64,000 nucleotides of DNA. Source: Akkermansia biwaensis. GTDB lineage: Bacteria > Verrucomicrobiota > Verrucomicrobiia > Verrucomicrobiales > Akkermansiaceae. Each line of letters opens with the position of its first letter. Positions within the stretch are counted from its first letter, which is position 1. The DNA lies in assembly GCF_026072915.1 (NCBI RefSeq), contig NZ_AP025943.1:62001-126000 (forward strand), written 5' to 3'. Shown one piece after another: positions 1 through 8,720 of the stretch. Below the pieces are notes generated by a model. That model was not told the DNA's origin and made no database searches. It was given only the letters and a program-made list of their open reading frames with translations. The translations under genes were made by a program, and so were the position numbers.

Positions 1-2
1 TG

Positions 3-269
3 CCCATCGGCGACTACACCATGTTCTACCTGGGCGGCAAGGCGGGCGCCACTTACGGTGATGTGAAAGCCACTATCCACGGTCTGGAAGACGGCAGCCG
101 GTCCCGCACCATTTCCACCACCAAATTTTCCTGGGCGGCCCAGGCCGGCTTCAAGTTCAGCGTGTCCCAGAGCACGGACTTCGTGATCGGCTACGAATAC
201 TACCAGATCCAGGGCTACAACGATCCCGGCTACCATATCATCAAGCTGGGCTTCTCGTGGGATTTCTAA
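3..269 (+). CDS. Outer-membrane beta-barrel protein, C-terminal part
   Basis: This is the 3' end of a gene that begins before the window; the frame is open from base 3 to the TAA at 267-269. The visible 88 residues contain FYLGGKAG, FKFSVS, DFVIGYE and the terminal strand IIKLGFSWDF. Alternating polar/hydrophobic strands and a final aromatic residue are typical of small outer-membrane barrels recognised by the BAM machinery. The segment is clearly homologous to the C-terminus of the gene at 10645-11268, which sits inside a transposon. A hairpin terminator follows 27 bases downstream. Ligand or function cannot be told. Confidence 0.8.
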   Translation, partial: PIGDYTMFYLGGKAGATYGDVKATIHGLEDGSRSRTISTTKFSWAAQAGFKFSVSQSTDFVIGYEYYQIQGYNDPGYHIIKLGFSWDF

Positions 270-295
270 GTACATTGCGTTCATCGCTATCTCCG

Positions 296-328
296 GCGGC
301 TCCGCATCATGCGGAGCCGTCTTTTTTT
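296..328 (+). terminator. Rho-independent terminator of the barrel gene
   Basis: CGGCTCCGCAT is followed by its complement ATGCGGAGCCG and then a run of seven T. It lies just downstream of the stop codon at 269. Confidence 0.85.
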
Positions 329-329
329 G

Positions 330-630
330 TGATTGAAACGGGGCAACTCCCTTCGGATAGCCGGAAAACAAGGCGAGCGCCGCAAAGCCGGCTTTCTCAA
401 AAGGCGGCACCTTCTGGAAGCGTATGACTATTCAACTGCCGGGAAGCCCGAGACGTTCCATGCTTCTTTGAAGGAGGAAAAGTTAACTCCGAGATAAAAA
501 ATACCTCCCCTACCAGAGGAGGAATTCCGTCCACGAAAAACGAAGTAAAATGGACGGCATCCGCCAGACAAACGACCCCAGCGGAATGAGAAAACCAACT
601 TTCCGTATTCGGAGGCCGGAGATACAGCCC
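330..630. other. Intergenic stretch without a recognised gene
   Basis: About 300 bases between the terminator of the barrel gene and the terminator of the GH35 gene. Short open frames exist on both strands, but none shows family resemblance or a plausible start context. Confidence 0.5.
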
Positions 631-655
631 AAAAAAGGCCCCGGTCGGGGCCTTT
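631..655 (-). terminator. Terminator of the GH35 gene
   Basis: Read on the minus strand, AGGCCCCGACCGGGGCC is followed by TTTTTT. It lies about 65 bases past the stop of the GH35 gene. Confidence 0.8.
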
Positions 656-718
656 CAGGGATAAAATCGCCCGGGAACCAGGGCTCCCCGCCCCGGTTCC
701 CGGACAAGAAAACAGTCC

Positions 719-3061
719 TCACTTGGCAGGCTTGAACGGCTTGGGAGAAGCGTACACCTCGTAATCCTTGATACGTCCGTTTTCCCGGTCCTGGCGCGGC
801 AGGTAGCGGAAGCCGGAGAGCCTCTGCACCTTCCCCAGGTCCAGCACGATCATATGCGGATGCGGAGGATTGTCCCCCTGCCATTTGGTATGCCAGTAAG
901 TCGTGGGCTGGTTGTCCATGACCAAGCCCGCCTGGGCGGCTTCTCCCGCCGTTTCATGGGAGTCCGCATAAACGACGGACCACTGTTCCCGCGGCAGAAG
1001 GTTGCCGGAGGCATCTAAAAAGTTCAGCTCCGCAATGGCCGCATGAGGGCCGTTGTCATAGGCGTTCCTGCTGACGATGGCAATGTACCGGGCCTGCACG
1101 GGGGCCTTGAATTTGATCTCCTGCTGTTCCGCCCCTTTGGCAAAGGTGCCTTTGTGCACCATCTGGCCGGGTTCGGGAGCCACAGGCTTGCCTACGCGGA
1201 ACACATCCGCCATGGCCGGATCCTTGTTCACTTCGTAAATGGCTTCCTTCACGCCCTTCACGGTGCCGGAACCGCCTTCCAGATCCAGCACCACGATTTC
1301 ATTCTTGCCCGGTTTCAGATACTCTCCCGGACAATACAGGGCCTGCTGGGAACCGATGAACCAGAAACGGCCCAAATTGGCCCCGTTGACCCACACCACG
1401 CCCTTCTTCCAGCCGTCCCGCATGTCCAGATAAGTATCCTTGGGCTCGGAAACATTGAAGTACCCCCTATGGAATACGGGCTGGTCCCCTCCCGGATTTT
1501 TGCCGGAAAAGGACAGCGTTCCCACGCCCTTGCACGGGAAACTGTAAATGGCAAAATATTCCAGCTTGTTCCCGTTCAGCGTAATGGGACCACGGATGCC
1601 CTTGCGTTCATCCAGTATCTGGCGGCCAAAGTTGATGCGGCCCATGTTTTCCACCAGAATATCCACCGTATGCGTTCCGGCAGGAATGTTTACGTCACAG
1701 GAATCCTGCTTGTAGCGGCGGTCCGCCGTACCCTGCCTTTTACCGTCCACGTAAACGATGGCGCGATCCTGCATGTTCTCCATCTTCAAGACGCCTTTCA
1801 CGGGCCCCTTCACCTTTGTCCGGTACAGGATGAAACCCAGACTTTGCCCCAGCGCCTCCATGTGGACAGGCTCCTTGCGGATTTCCGGGCGCGGCATCCG
1901 GCCGAACATGCCCGCCTTTTCCGTGAAGGTAATCGGGGGCAGCTCCATCATGTCCGGCTGGGGAGGAGGTTCCGGCAGCTTGACGGTATCCCCGTAATAA
2001 TCCTGAATGGTCTTCCGGAAAGTATGGAAGCGCTGAGTCAGCGTACCGTTTTCAGAAATAGGGGCGCCGTAATCGTAATTGGTCACATCCGGCGTGTAGG
2101 CCCCTTCCCAGTTGGCACCATTCATGAATCCGAAGGAAGTTCCTCCGTGCGCCATGAACAGGTTGGGGGAGACGTTATTCTCCAGCATCCACTTCAGGTC
2201 GCGGTTGAAACCTTCCGTGCTGCCGCCATTCTTGGGCTTGCCCCAGTGGTCAAACCAGCCCACCCAGAATTCTCCGTTGATGCGGGGCGTCTTGCCCTTG
2301 TGCTTTTCCAGATTGGCAAAGGCGCCCTTGGCTCCGCCGCCGAAGTTCATGGCGGGAATAATTCCCGGCAGCGTGCCGTTGTTGATCATCCAGTCATTCG
2401 GACCATCCGAGGTAAAGGGCACCACGCCCGGGAGCTCCTTCTGGATCACCTCCAGGTGCTTTTTCACGTAATCCTTGTCCGAACCGTAGGAACCGTATTC
2501 GTTTTCTACCTGGGCCATGATAATGGGGCCGCCCTTGGTGATCTGCAGGGGTTCCAGCATGGAGCAGACTTTTTTGAGATAAGCCATGGCCGGTTCCAGA
2601 AAGCGGGGGTCCTGGGAACGTACCTTCAGGTCTTCATCCTTGAGCAGCCATCCGGGGAAGCCGCCAAATTCCCATTCCGCACACACATAGGGACCGGGAC
2701 GCACGATAACCCACAGTCCCGCTTTCTGGGCCTCCTTGACAAACTCTACAAAATCCCGGTTCCCGGAAAAATCCCATTTGCCCGGTTCCGGTTCATGCAC
2801 GTTCCAGAACAGATAGGTACAAACAGTATTCATGCCCATGGACTTCATGCGCTGGAACCTGTCCTGCCAGTGGGAACGCGGCACGCGCGGATAGTGCATC
2901 TCTCCGGAAATGATCTTCACGGGCTTGCCGTCCATCAGGAAATTTTCCTGATTGGTGGTGAAGACGTGCTTGGCGCCGTCATTGGACTCCGGCATGGGCA
3001 TGGGAGCGGCCACACACAAATGGGCGGCCAGCAGCAAAACGGAAAAAAGGGATAATTTCAT
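719..3061 (-). CDS. Secreted GH35 beta-galactosidase with C-terminal discoidin-like domain
   Basis: Hydrolyses terminal beta-linked galactose, most likely from mucin O-glycans. An N-terminal signal peptide (MKLSLFSVLLLAAHLCVA) supports the start at 3061 rather than the longer upstream extension. The TIM barrel spans about residues 30-350: QVENEYGSYG holds the acid/base Glu188 and INGEFWVGWFD the nucleophile Glu264. Beta-sandwich domains follow (WVNGANLGRFWF is the typical jelly-roll signature), and residues from about 670 resemble an F5/8 discoidin fold (TTYWHTKW, MIVLDLG). At about 780 aa it is longer than minimal GH35 enzymes. It is a single gene with its own terminator. A. muciniphila has characterised GH35 galactosidases; the exact linkage preference is not visible here. 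Confidence 0.93.
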   Translation of the reverse strand: MKLSLFSVLLLAAHLCVAAPMPMPESNDGAKHVFTTNQENFLMDGKPVKIISGEMHYPRVPRSHWQDRFQRMKSMGMNTVCTYLFWNVHEPEPGKWDFSGNRDFVEFVKEAQKAGLWVIVRPGPYVCAEWEFGGFPGWLLKDEDLKVRSQDPRFLEPAMAYLKKVCSMLEPLQITKGGPIIMAQVENEYGSYGSDKDYVKKHLEVIQKELPGVVPFTSDGPNDWMINNGTLPGIIPAMNFGGGAKGAFANLEKHKGKTPRINGEFWVGWFDHWGKPKNGGSTEGFNRDLKWMLENNVSPNLFMAHGGTSFGFMNGANWEGAYTPDVTNYDYGAPISENGTLTQRFHTFRKTIQDYYGDTVKLPEPPPQPDMMELPPITFTEKAGMFGRMPRPEIRKEPVHMEALGQSLGFILYRTKVKGPVKGVLKMENMQDRAIVYVDGKRQGTADRRYKQDSCDVNIPAGTHTVDILVENMGRINFGRQILDERKGIRGPITLNGNKLEYFAIYSFPCKGVGTLSFSGKNPGGDQPVFHRGYFNVSEPKDTYLDMRDGWKKGVVWVNGANLGRFWFIGSQQALYCPGEYLKPGKNEIVVLDLEGGSGTVKGVKEAIYEVNKDPAMADVFRVGKPVAPEPGQMVHKGTFAKGAEQQEIKFKAPVQARYIAIVSRNAYDNGPHAAIAELNFLDASGNLLPREQWSVVYADSHETAGEAAQAGLVMDNQPTTYWHTKWQGDNPPHPHMIVLDLGKVQRLSGFRYLPRQDRENGRIKDYEVYASPKPFKPAK

Positions 3062-3441
3062 GATAAAATAAAGCGAATGGTGATCGGAATTACTTTCGCA
3101 AAAATGCGTCTGCATTCAATATTAAAAAGGATAGACCAGAAAGAGACCACTTCCGTCCCGAACGGATTTAGTCATGAATTTTTAATACTGAATACTACAA
3201 TATTTAATCAACGATTGTTTGCGCTGCAATCCCTCTTTTCCTACCCTGCAGGGCCGGAAATGGCAGACGGAAATTTCTCTGTGGGTGCCCTCGCCATTTG
3301 AGGCAGGCAGTGCTTTCAACCCAAGAAAGGAACCCGCTGCTCCGACGCGCCGAAGCCTCGATACTGCTTCGCCGTCTTTCCCTTCCTGCATCCCGGTTTC
3401 TTCCCGACTGGCCTTTTATATTCAGGCCACCTGGGCAGAGG
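3062..3441. other. Intergenic region with the GH35 promoter
   Basis: About 380 bases upstream of the GH35 gene and downstream of the solute-binding protein gene. The AT-rich part at about 3060-3230 probably holds the minus-strand promoter. No gene or repeat is recognised in the rest. Confidence 0.4.
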
Positions 3442-5580
3442 CTACTCTCCGGAAGAAGGTCGCAACGGGTCATCCCGATCCTTCAGGCGTATCACCTCAT
3501 GCCTTTCCTCAAACGGAATGCCACGGCGGCGGGCATCCTGCGTCTCCTTCTTCATTTTGTCGTCCACCCAGTACAGATGGGATTCCAGCGGATTGTAGAG
3601 CCGGGGGGAACAAAAACGGGTGGGGGACTCCGGCCAGCGTATCCAGCGCCAGCAGGCAATGTGGGTATAAGGCTCCCTCCAGCCCGGAATCCATATGCAG
3701 AGGTCATGAATCCGCTTTTGGGCACGGTGGAGTGCTTCCTTCAAAGCCGGGTAATCGGGAGCTTCCCGTTCCACATCCAGCGCGGCATCCAGTTCGGCAT
3801 CCGCCACGGCGAAAATATTGTTCGTGTTTCCTACGGAATTTCCCCGCCCGTCATACGCCAGTTCCGAGGCGAACGTCTCATACAGGCGGGGGAACGGCGT
3901 GTCCAGAGGCCACGCCCACAAAGCGGCCTGGTACCTCTTTTCAAAAACCTTGCGGGAGCACACGCTGTACGTGAGGGGGTCCAGCTTGAGGTCCACACCG
4001 CACTTCAGGGCCTCCTGCCTGATGATGGAGCAGACGTTGGTCATCACGTGGGAGGAATCCGCAAAAGTCAGCTCCAGACACAGGCGTTCCCCACGTTCGT
4101 TTTTCAGAATTCCGTCTTCCCCCATCTCCCGGAAGCCCGCGCGGGCAAAATATTCCATGGCTTTTTTCTTGCTGTATTCCGGGGCTTTCAGCGGCAATGT
4201 CAGGTCGCCGTATCCCTCCATGTAGGAGCCGAGACGCCTCATGTTCCCGCGGAACAGGGAGTCAATCACCATCCCCATGTTCACGGCGTGGGCCAGCCCT
4301 TTGCGGATGTCGGTATTCCTCAGCATCCCGTCGGAACAATTCAGGTACAAGCCATACGGAGGGCAGGCATAGCCCGCTTCCAGGCTGTATTTGTCTATAT
4401 AGCCCCGGTGCACTTCCGGCAGTTCCAGCTTGCCCTCCCATATTTCCGGCTTGCGGATGTTCATCATGTCCAGGTCCCCGCGCCGGAACATCTCAATCGC
4501 CTTGTTCTCCAGGTTTACAAAAACATGCTCCACCTGGTCCGCATTGCAGGAATAGCGGTAATACTTCCTGTCCTTCGCCCACCAACTCTTTACGCGGGCA
4601 AGAGTGATGCGCTCCCCCTGCCGGATTTTTCCGGGCACCACCATGTACCCGCCCGTGTTCGGCGCGGCCTTCCACTGGTAGCGTTCCAGAAACAGCGCAT
4701 TGAAATCATGGTAAAAACCGGGATGCGCCGGATGAAAATCCACACAGGCCATGTAAGGCAGCAGAGGCCGCGGAGACGGTACGGTGAGCGCAATGACGGA
4801 ATCTCCGTACACGGTGATCCGGTCGAACGTGGAGCGGAACAGGGCTGTCCAGAAAGGGTCCCTGGCGGCGTCCGACGTGCGCAGGCAGATATTCAGCAGA
4901 AAATCCTCCGCACGCACGGGCCGTCCGTCCGAATAGGCCGCTTCGGGGTCCAGATGGTAAAAGACCGTGCGGCCATCCGCGGAGACGGCCCAGCGGTCCG
5001 CCAGCCCGGGGATGGGCCGAAAAGTTTCCGGATGCAGTCCCACCAGGGGAATCCACACATTGTCAATGGCGGAATAGTTGAAAAAATTCTCGCTGCCGGG
5101 GCCGAAAGCCCGCAAGGTGCCGGGGAACGGCGTATTGATCCACAGCCGGACCTGGCCGCCCTTCACGGCGCGGGGGTCCCCGATCTCCGGTTCCTCCATG
5201 CCCGTATGCCATTCCAGGCCGGAGGGCATCTTTTCCAGCGGAAGCACGCGAATATGGTCCCCCTCCTCCAGCCTCCTCCTGAGGCGTTCCACGGAACGTT
5301 CACGTTCCGCCAGACGGCACCCGTCGCCTTCCCCGCGGGAAACGGTCAGCAGCTCTCTCTGCTGCTCCCCTGCCGCCAGTTCCCGGCGCAGTTCTCTTTC
5401 CACGGACCTGTTCCAGCGTTCCACAAATCCGTCAAACACGGCGGGCATCCCCCGTTCGTCGACATTCCCGGCCGCCTCGTTCCAGACCGCGGACTCCCGG
5501 AGGGAGAAGTAAAACACTCCCCCTGTAAAAACAGCCAGGAGCAATGCCCCCAGAATGGACAGCCAGCGAAACACGATCAA
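3442..5580 (-). CDS. Extracellular solute-binding protein, family 5 (oligopeptide-type)
   Basis: The middle and C-terminal parts match ABC-transporter SBP_bac_5 proteins of the OppA/DppA type: GGQVRLWINTPFPGTLRAFG, WIPLVGLHPETF, GLADRWAVSADGRTVFYHL, DGRPVRAEDF, and NTDIRKGLAHAVNM, the usual mid-protein helix. An N-terminal membrane anchor (WLSILGALLLAVFTGGVFYF) is followed by an unusual charged, probably coiled-coil stretch (residues about 45-110). The protein is 712 aa against the usual 500-600. No ATG is available: an in-frame TAA lies just upstream and the start must be TTG 5580 (AGAGGA about ten bases before it) or GTG 5574. No permease or ATPase genes adjoin it, so the partner transporter is elsewhere or the protein acts alone. 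Confidence 0.85.
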   Translation of the reverse strand: MIVFRWLSILGALLLAVFTGGVFYFSLRESAVWNEAAGNVDERGMPAVFDGFVERWNRSVERELRRELAAGEQQRELLTVSRGEGDGCRLAERERSVERLRRRLEEGDHIRVLPLEKMPSGLEWHTGMEEPEIGDPRAVKGGQVRLWINTPFPGTLRAFGPGSENFFNYSAIDNVWIPLVGLHPETFRPIPGLADRWAVSADGRTVFYHLDPEAAYSDGRPVRAEDFLLNICLRTSDAARDPFWTALFRSTFDRITVYGDSVIALTVPSPRPLLPYMACVDFHPAHPGFYHDFNALFLERYQWKAAPNTGGYMVVPGKIRQGERITLARVKSWWAKDRKYYRYSCNADQVEHVFVNLENKAIEMFRRGDLDMMNIRKPEIWEGKLELPEVHRGYIDKYSLEAGYACPPYGLYLNCSDGMLRNTDIRKGLAHAVNMGMVIDSLFRGNMRRLGSYMEGYGDLTLPLKAPEYSKKKAMEYFARAGFREMGEDGILKNERGERLCLELTFADSSHVMTNVCSIIRQEALKCGVDLKLDPLTYSVCSRKVFEKRYQAALWAWPLDTPFPRLYETFASELAYDGRGNSVGNTNNIFAVADAELDAALDVEREAPDYPALKEALHRAQKRIHDLCIWIPGWREPYTHIACWRWIRWPESPTRFCSPRLYNPLESHLYWVDDKMKKETQDARRRGIPFEERHEVIRLKDRDDPLRPSSGE

Positions 5581-5624
5581 CGATTACCCGTCCTCTTTTA
5601 ACCTATATCCGGTCCGGATGAAAA

Positions 5625-5697
5625 AGAAAATCCCCATCCTCCGCCCGGGACAGTTTCCTTCGCCTGAAACAGTCCGCAAAACGGAAGATGGGGATGC
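5625..5697 (-). terminator. Extended hairpin terminator of the btuB-like gene
   Basis: Minus-strand ATCCCCATCTTCCG pairs with CGGAGGATGGGGAT across a loop holding a smaller hairpin, then TTTTCTTTTTC. It sits 28 bases past the stop codon of the TonB-dependent receptor gene. Confidence 0.7.
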
Positions 5698-5724
5698 AAT
5701 CAACAATTAACGCTGGGAGAGAGT

Positions 5725-7722
5725 TTAAAATTCGACCGTCACACCGCCGAAGACACCCAGTCCGCGGGCCTGCCGGGGACCGAAGTTATAGTCATTTGTG
5801 ATGATGAAATTCTGATCGAACAGGTTTTCCACGCGCACATGCAGGGCCACGTTGTCCGTAACCTGGTACCTGGCAAACACGCGCGCCGTAAAGAAATTGT
5901 CCAGACGGGCGTAATCATAGTCCGTGCGGCCCATTGCGGACGTCACGCCGAAGCCTACCGTCAGTTTCTCAAGCGGGGAAGTATGGATCTCCGCATTGAT
6001 GGTATGGCGGGCGGTATTGGCCATCTGGATGGTTTCATACTTGCCGATGGAGTCGCGCTTGGGCATCGTAAACGTGTAATTGGCGTAATAGCCGCTGTTC
6101 CAAGCGTCCTTGAACTGCCCTTTGAAGGCTACTTCCACACCGTAGGAGGTGCAGTGGGAATAATTCTTGAAGGTATAAGGATAAACGCTGGAATCGGAGC
6201 CAATTTCATCATTGACGCGCGTCCAGAACCCCGTCACGGAGGCGTAATGGTTGTCCGCCAGGCGCTGTTCCACGCCCAGGTCGCCGCCCAGGGACTTGGA
6301 AATGTCCAGATCGGGATTGCCGACGTAGCCGTAGTTGGCCGCATACCGTTCAAAGTACGTGGGAGCGCGGAAGCCGGACCCCACGGAACCGAAAATGCGG
6401 GTGGGGGAATCCTTGCCCGTCACTTTCCAGGAGTTGGAATAACGCCAGGTGAAATGGTTGTTCCAGACGTTGTCATGCTCCAGGCGCAGGGCCAGGCTGG
6501 CGTCAAAATTGTCCGTGGGAGCCCACATCTGTTCCGCAAAGAACGCCAGGGTGCTCTGCCATTCGTCCTTGGACACGTAGTTGTTTTCGCTCATGTAGTC
6601 GGAACGGTCCCAGGCCATCCCGGCGATCGTCGTCCACTGCTTGTTCCAGGTAAGTGCATTGCGCCATTCTGCCTGGAAACGGCGGTTGCGCATCACGTTG
6701 GGCTGGAAGTCGTATTCCGGCGTATGGGTGGAATAATTCATGTTGTAATGACCGACCATGAAACTGGTGGACCACAACTTGCTGAGTTCCGCATCCACGC
6801 GGCCCGTGACCAGGTTGCTGCGGTTCTTGTCTTCCGTATTGTACAGGTGGGAATCCGTTACAGGATTCATCCAGTCACTGTAATCCACATAAGGAGTGGG
6901 ATACTCAAAGTAGGAATCCAGGCGGCGGTAGGTAAAGCTGAGCTTCACCTTGTCATTAACGTCATAACCCAGACGCAGAGCTTCCTGCCACTGGCGGAAG
7001 TCGTTCATGCCCGTCCTGTTGTCATAAATGGAATCATAAATCGTGGGATCGTTCTCCGTGGTTTCAAAACCCACGCCCACAAAGTAGGACAACTTCTTGA
7101 TCTTGCCGGAAGACGTCACATAGCTGTTGAACGTTCCGAAGGAACCGGCCTCCGCAAAAATTCTCGTCACCGGGTCGCCTTCCCCTTCCGGCGTATCCAT
7201 GGCAACTACGCCGCCAATGGCTCCGGAACCGAACACGGCGCCCTGGGCTCCCTTCACCACTTCCACATTGCCCACCGTAAAGAGATTGGTGATGCCCAGC
7301 AGCTTGTTGCCGGACATGTTGACATCGCTGATGCGCATACCGTCAACCATCGTCAGGGTGTAGGTTTCCTTGTTCATCCCGCGGATGACGGTGTTGCTCA
7401 CGGAACCGCGCTGCCAGGTGCCGCCGCCGTCCAGCGTGAACACGCCGGGCGTCTGGGAAAGGGCTCCCGTCAGGGTTTCAATTCCCTCTTTCTGGAACTC
7501 TTCCGGATTGATCACGGAAACGGAAACCCCGGACTGGTTGTACGGCACGCCCACAAAATGGGACGCCATGGTCAGTTCCGGCATGACCTGCATGGTTTCC
7601 GTCCTGGCGGAGGTCTTGGAGTCTTCCTTTTTAGCGGACTCGGCAAGAGAGGACTGGCCTGCGAATGCGGCAAGGCCAACGGCAATAGCGCCCATCTGAA
7701 GGGCTTTCTTCGTATAAAGCAT
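5725..7722 (-). CDS. btuB: TonB-dependent outer-membrane receptor, BtuB-like cobamide transporter
   Basis: Outer-membrane receptor that takes up a scarce ligand with TonB energy; the ligand is inferred to be a cobamide because a cobalamin riboswitch precedes the gene. A signal peptide (ALQMGAIAVGLAAFAGQSSLA) is followed by a plug domain: SVSVINPEEFQKEGIETL, TPGVFTLDGGG, VIRGMN, VDGMRISD, VVKGAQGAVFGSGAIGGVV. A 22-stranded barrel with NLFDQNF near the end and a terminal Phe completes it. The length of 665 aa is normal for BtuB/FepA-type receptors. The cobamide salvage operon lies on the other side of the transposon, in divergent orientation. BtuFCD genes are not in the window. The family is certain; the ligand is inferred from the riboswitch and context. 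Confidence 0.9.
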   Translation of the reverse strand: MLYTKKALQMGAIAVGLAAFAGQSSLAESAKKEDSKTSARTETMQVMPELTMASHFVGVPYNQSGVSVSVINPEEFQKEGIETLTGALSQTPGVFTLDGGGTWQRGSVSNTVIRGMNKETYTLTMVDGMRISDVNMSGNKLLGITNLFTVGNVEVVKGAQGAVFGSGAIGGVVAMDTPEGEGDPVTRIFAEAGSFGTFNSYVTSSGKIKKLSYFVGVGFETTENDPTIYDSIYDNRTGMNDFRQWQEALRLGYDVNDKVKLSFTYRRLDSYFEYPTPYVDYSDWMNPVTDSHLYNTEDKNRSNLVTGRVDAELSKLWSTSFMVGHYNMNYSTHTPEYDFQPNVMRNRRFQAEWRNALTWNKQWTTIAGMAWDRSDYMSENNYVSKDEWQSTLAFFAEQMWAPTDNFDASLALRLEHDNVWNNHFTWRYSNSWKVTGKDSPTRIFGSVGSGFRAPTYFERYAANYGYVGNPDLDISKSLGGDLGVEQRLADNHYASVTGFWTRVNDEIGSDSSVYPYTFKNYSHCTSYGVEVAFKGQFKDAWNSGYYANYTFTMPKRDSIGKYETIQMANTARHTINAEIHTSPLEKLTVGFGVTSAMGRTDYDYARLDNFFTARVFARYQVTDNVALHVRVENLFDQNFIITNDYNFGPRQARGLGVFGGVTVEF

Positions 7723-7775
7723 GGTTGTAACGCCTTACGTCCGGTAACTCGCCGGACAGTTTGGACAACCCCCTG

Positions 7776-7930
7776 AGGCTGGTTTTCTGGCTTGCAGGAT
7801 ATCCTGCTTACAGTGGCGGTACCGCTCCGGATTTGCACCGGTATTCCCCATCTATTTCCTGCCCGGCTACGGGCGTCCCTGAGGTCTGTAGCCCTTCCCA
7901 TAAGGGCTCATGGGATGGATGAAATACCAA
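7776..7930 (-). promoter_or_regulatory. Cobalamin riboswitch upstream of btuB
   Basis: On the minus strand the leader contains the conserved B12-box core (AATCCGGAGCGGTACCGCCA then CTGT, about 7807-7833) and, further 3', AAGCCAGAAAACCAGCC, the usual closing segment of adenosylcobalamin aptamers. A short hairpin (TCCGG/CCGGA, about 7739-7756) lies between aptamer and start codon and could be part of the expression platform. Expected effect: lower receptor expression when cobamide is plentiful. Confidence 0.92.
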
Positions 7931-8135
7931 AGCCCCCACCATGACAAGACAAAAAAAATTTTCTTTGAACATTTCGTCACTGGATGGATTTTCCCGGAAT
8001 CTTGCCTCTTCTGGCCGGTCTGCCTCCTCCGTAAGACGTTTCTTCCAGGGAAGCCTGGAAGAAAAAAAATTAATAATTGATTATAAATAACTTATTTTCC
8101 AAATCAAATATAAAGAAAAGGAATTCCAGCGGCTA

Positions 8136-8143
8136 AAAAACTT
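8136..8143. repeat. Left target-site duplication of the transposon
   Basis: AAAAACTT lies directly outside the left terminal inverted repeat and is repeated exactly at 12363-12370. Eight bases is the duplication length usual for the IS1595 family. Confidence 0.9.
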
Positions 8144-8167
8144 CGGAATTATATACTTTAATCTTGT
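8144..8167 (+). repeat. Left terminal inverted repeat
   Basis: The 24 bases begin CGGAATTATATACTTTA and match the reverse complement of 12339-12362 with two mismatches. Confidence 0.9.
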
Positions 8168-8312
8168 CCCACCTTCCTACTTCGTAGGAGTAGGAACGAA
8201 AAAGCTCCTTTCAAAGAAAATTCTTCGCCCTCTTCTTTAGTAAAGAGAAAAAATTGGGAACCACTAAAGAATCAGAGTTGTCATTCCCATTCCTGCGATT
8301 ATCATACAAGAT

Positions 8313-8720
8313 ATGTCAGATACAGTTTTAGCATCTCTATTCAGTATCGCAGGAGTTGCTTTGGGGTCTTTTATTACAATATTTGGCCTTTGGTGGCAGG
8401 ATAAATTGAGATTTAAACGAGAAGAGAAAAAATATTTCAAAAGGAAAAAGGAAGAAATATACTCAACAATGATACGTTGGATGATTAACTACGCTGGTTA
8501 TAAAAGAAATTTATCTGAAATGAGCGCAGAAGAATCTAACCGAAAATTTTTCATTTTAATCAATGAACTAAATGAGTTACAAAGTCAAAGATGTATATTT
8601 TGTAGTCCAGCTTTTGACAAAAAATTTACAGAATTGGGTGAAAAATGCAAAAAGGAAGACATAAGTCCAGAAGAAATACAACCCCTTACTAAGATATGCC
8701 AAGATGAACTTGGAATTTAA
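8313..8720 (+). CDS. Small membrane protein of unknown function (transposon passenger)
   Basis: 135 aa, not recognised as a named family. One hydrophobic N-terminal segment (VLASLFSIAGVALGSFITIF, residues about 5-25) is followed by a strongly basic stretch (DKLRFKREEKKYFKRKKEE), then a helical soluble part with several Cys. A topology with the charged part in the cytoplasm is likely. It is tail-to-tail with the caspase-like gene, their stop codons overlapping within 8717-8720. Base composition is AT-rich like the rest of the cargo. Membrane anchoring next to a protease gene suggests a possible partner or effector, but that is inference from position only. Confidence 0.65.
   Translation: MSDTVLASLFSIAGVALGSFITIFGLWWQDKLRFKREEKKYFKRKKEEIYSTMIRWMINYAGYKRNLSEMSAEESNRKFFILINELNELQSQRCIFCSPAFDKKFTELGEKCKKEDISPEEIQPLTKICQDELGI

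Noticed and set aside
1043-3055. Open frame of 670 codons on the plus strand
   Set aside because: Antisense to the GH35 gene, low-complexity His/Arg/Gly composition; treated as a shadow.
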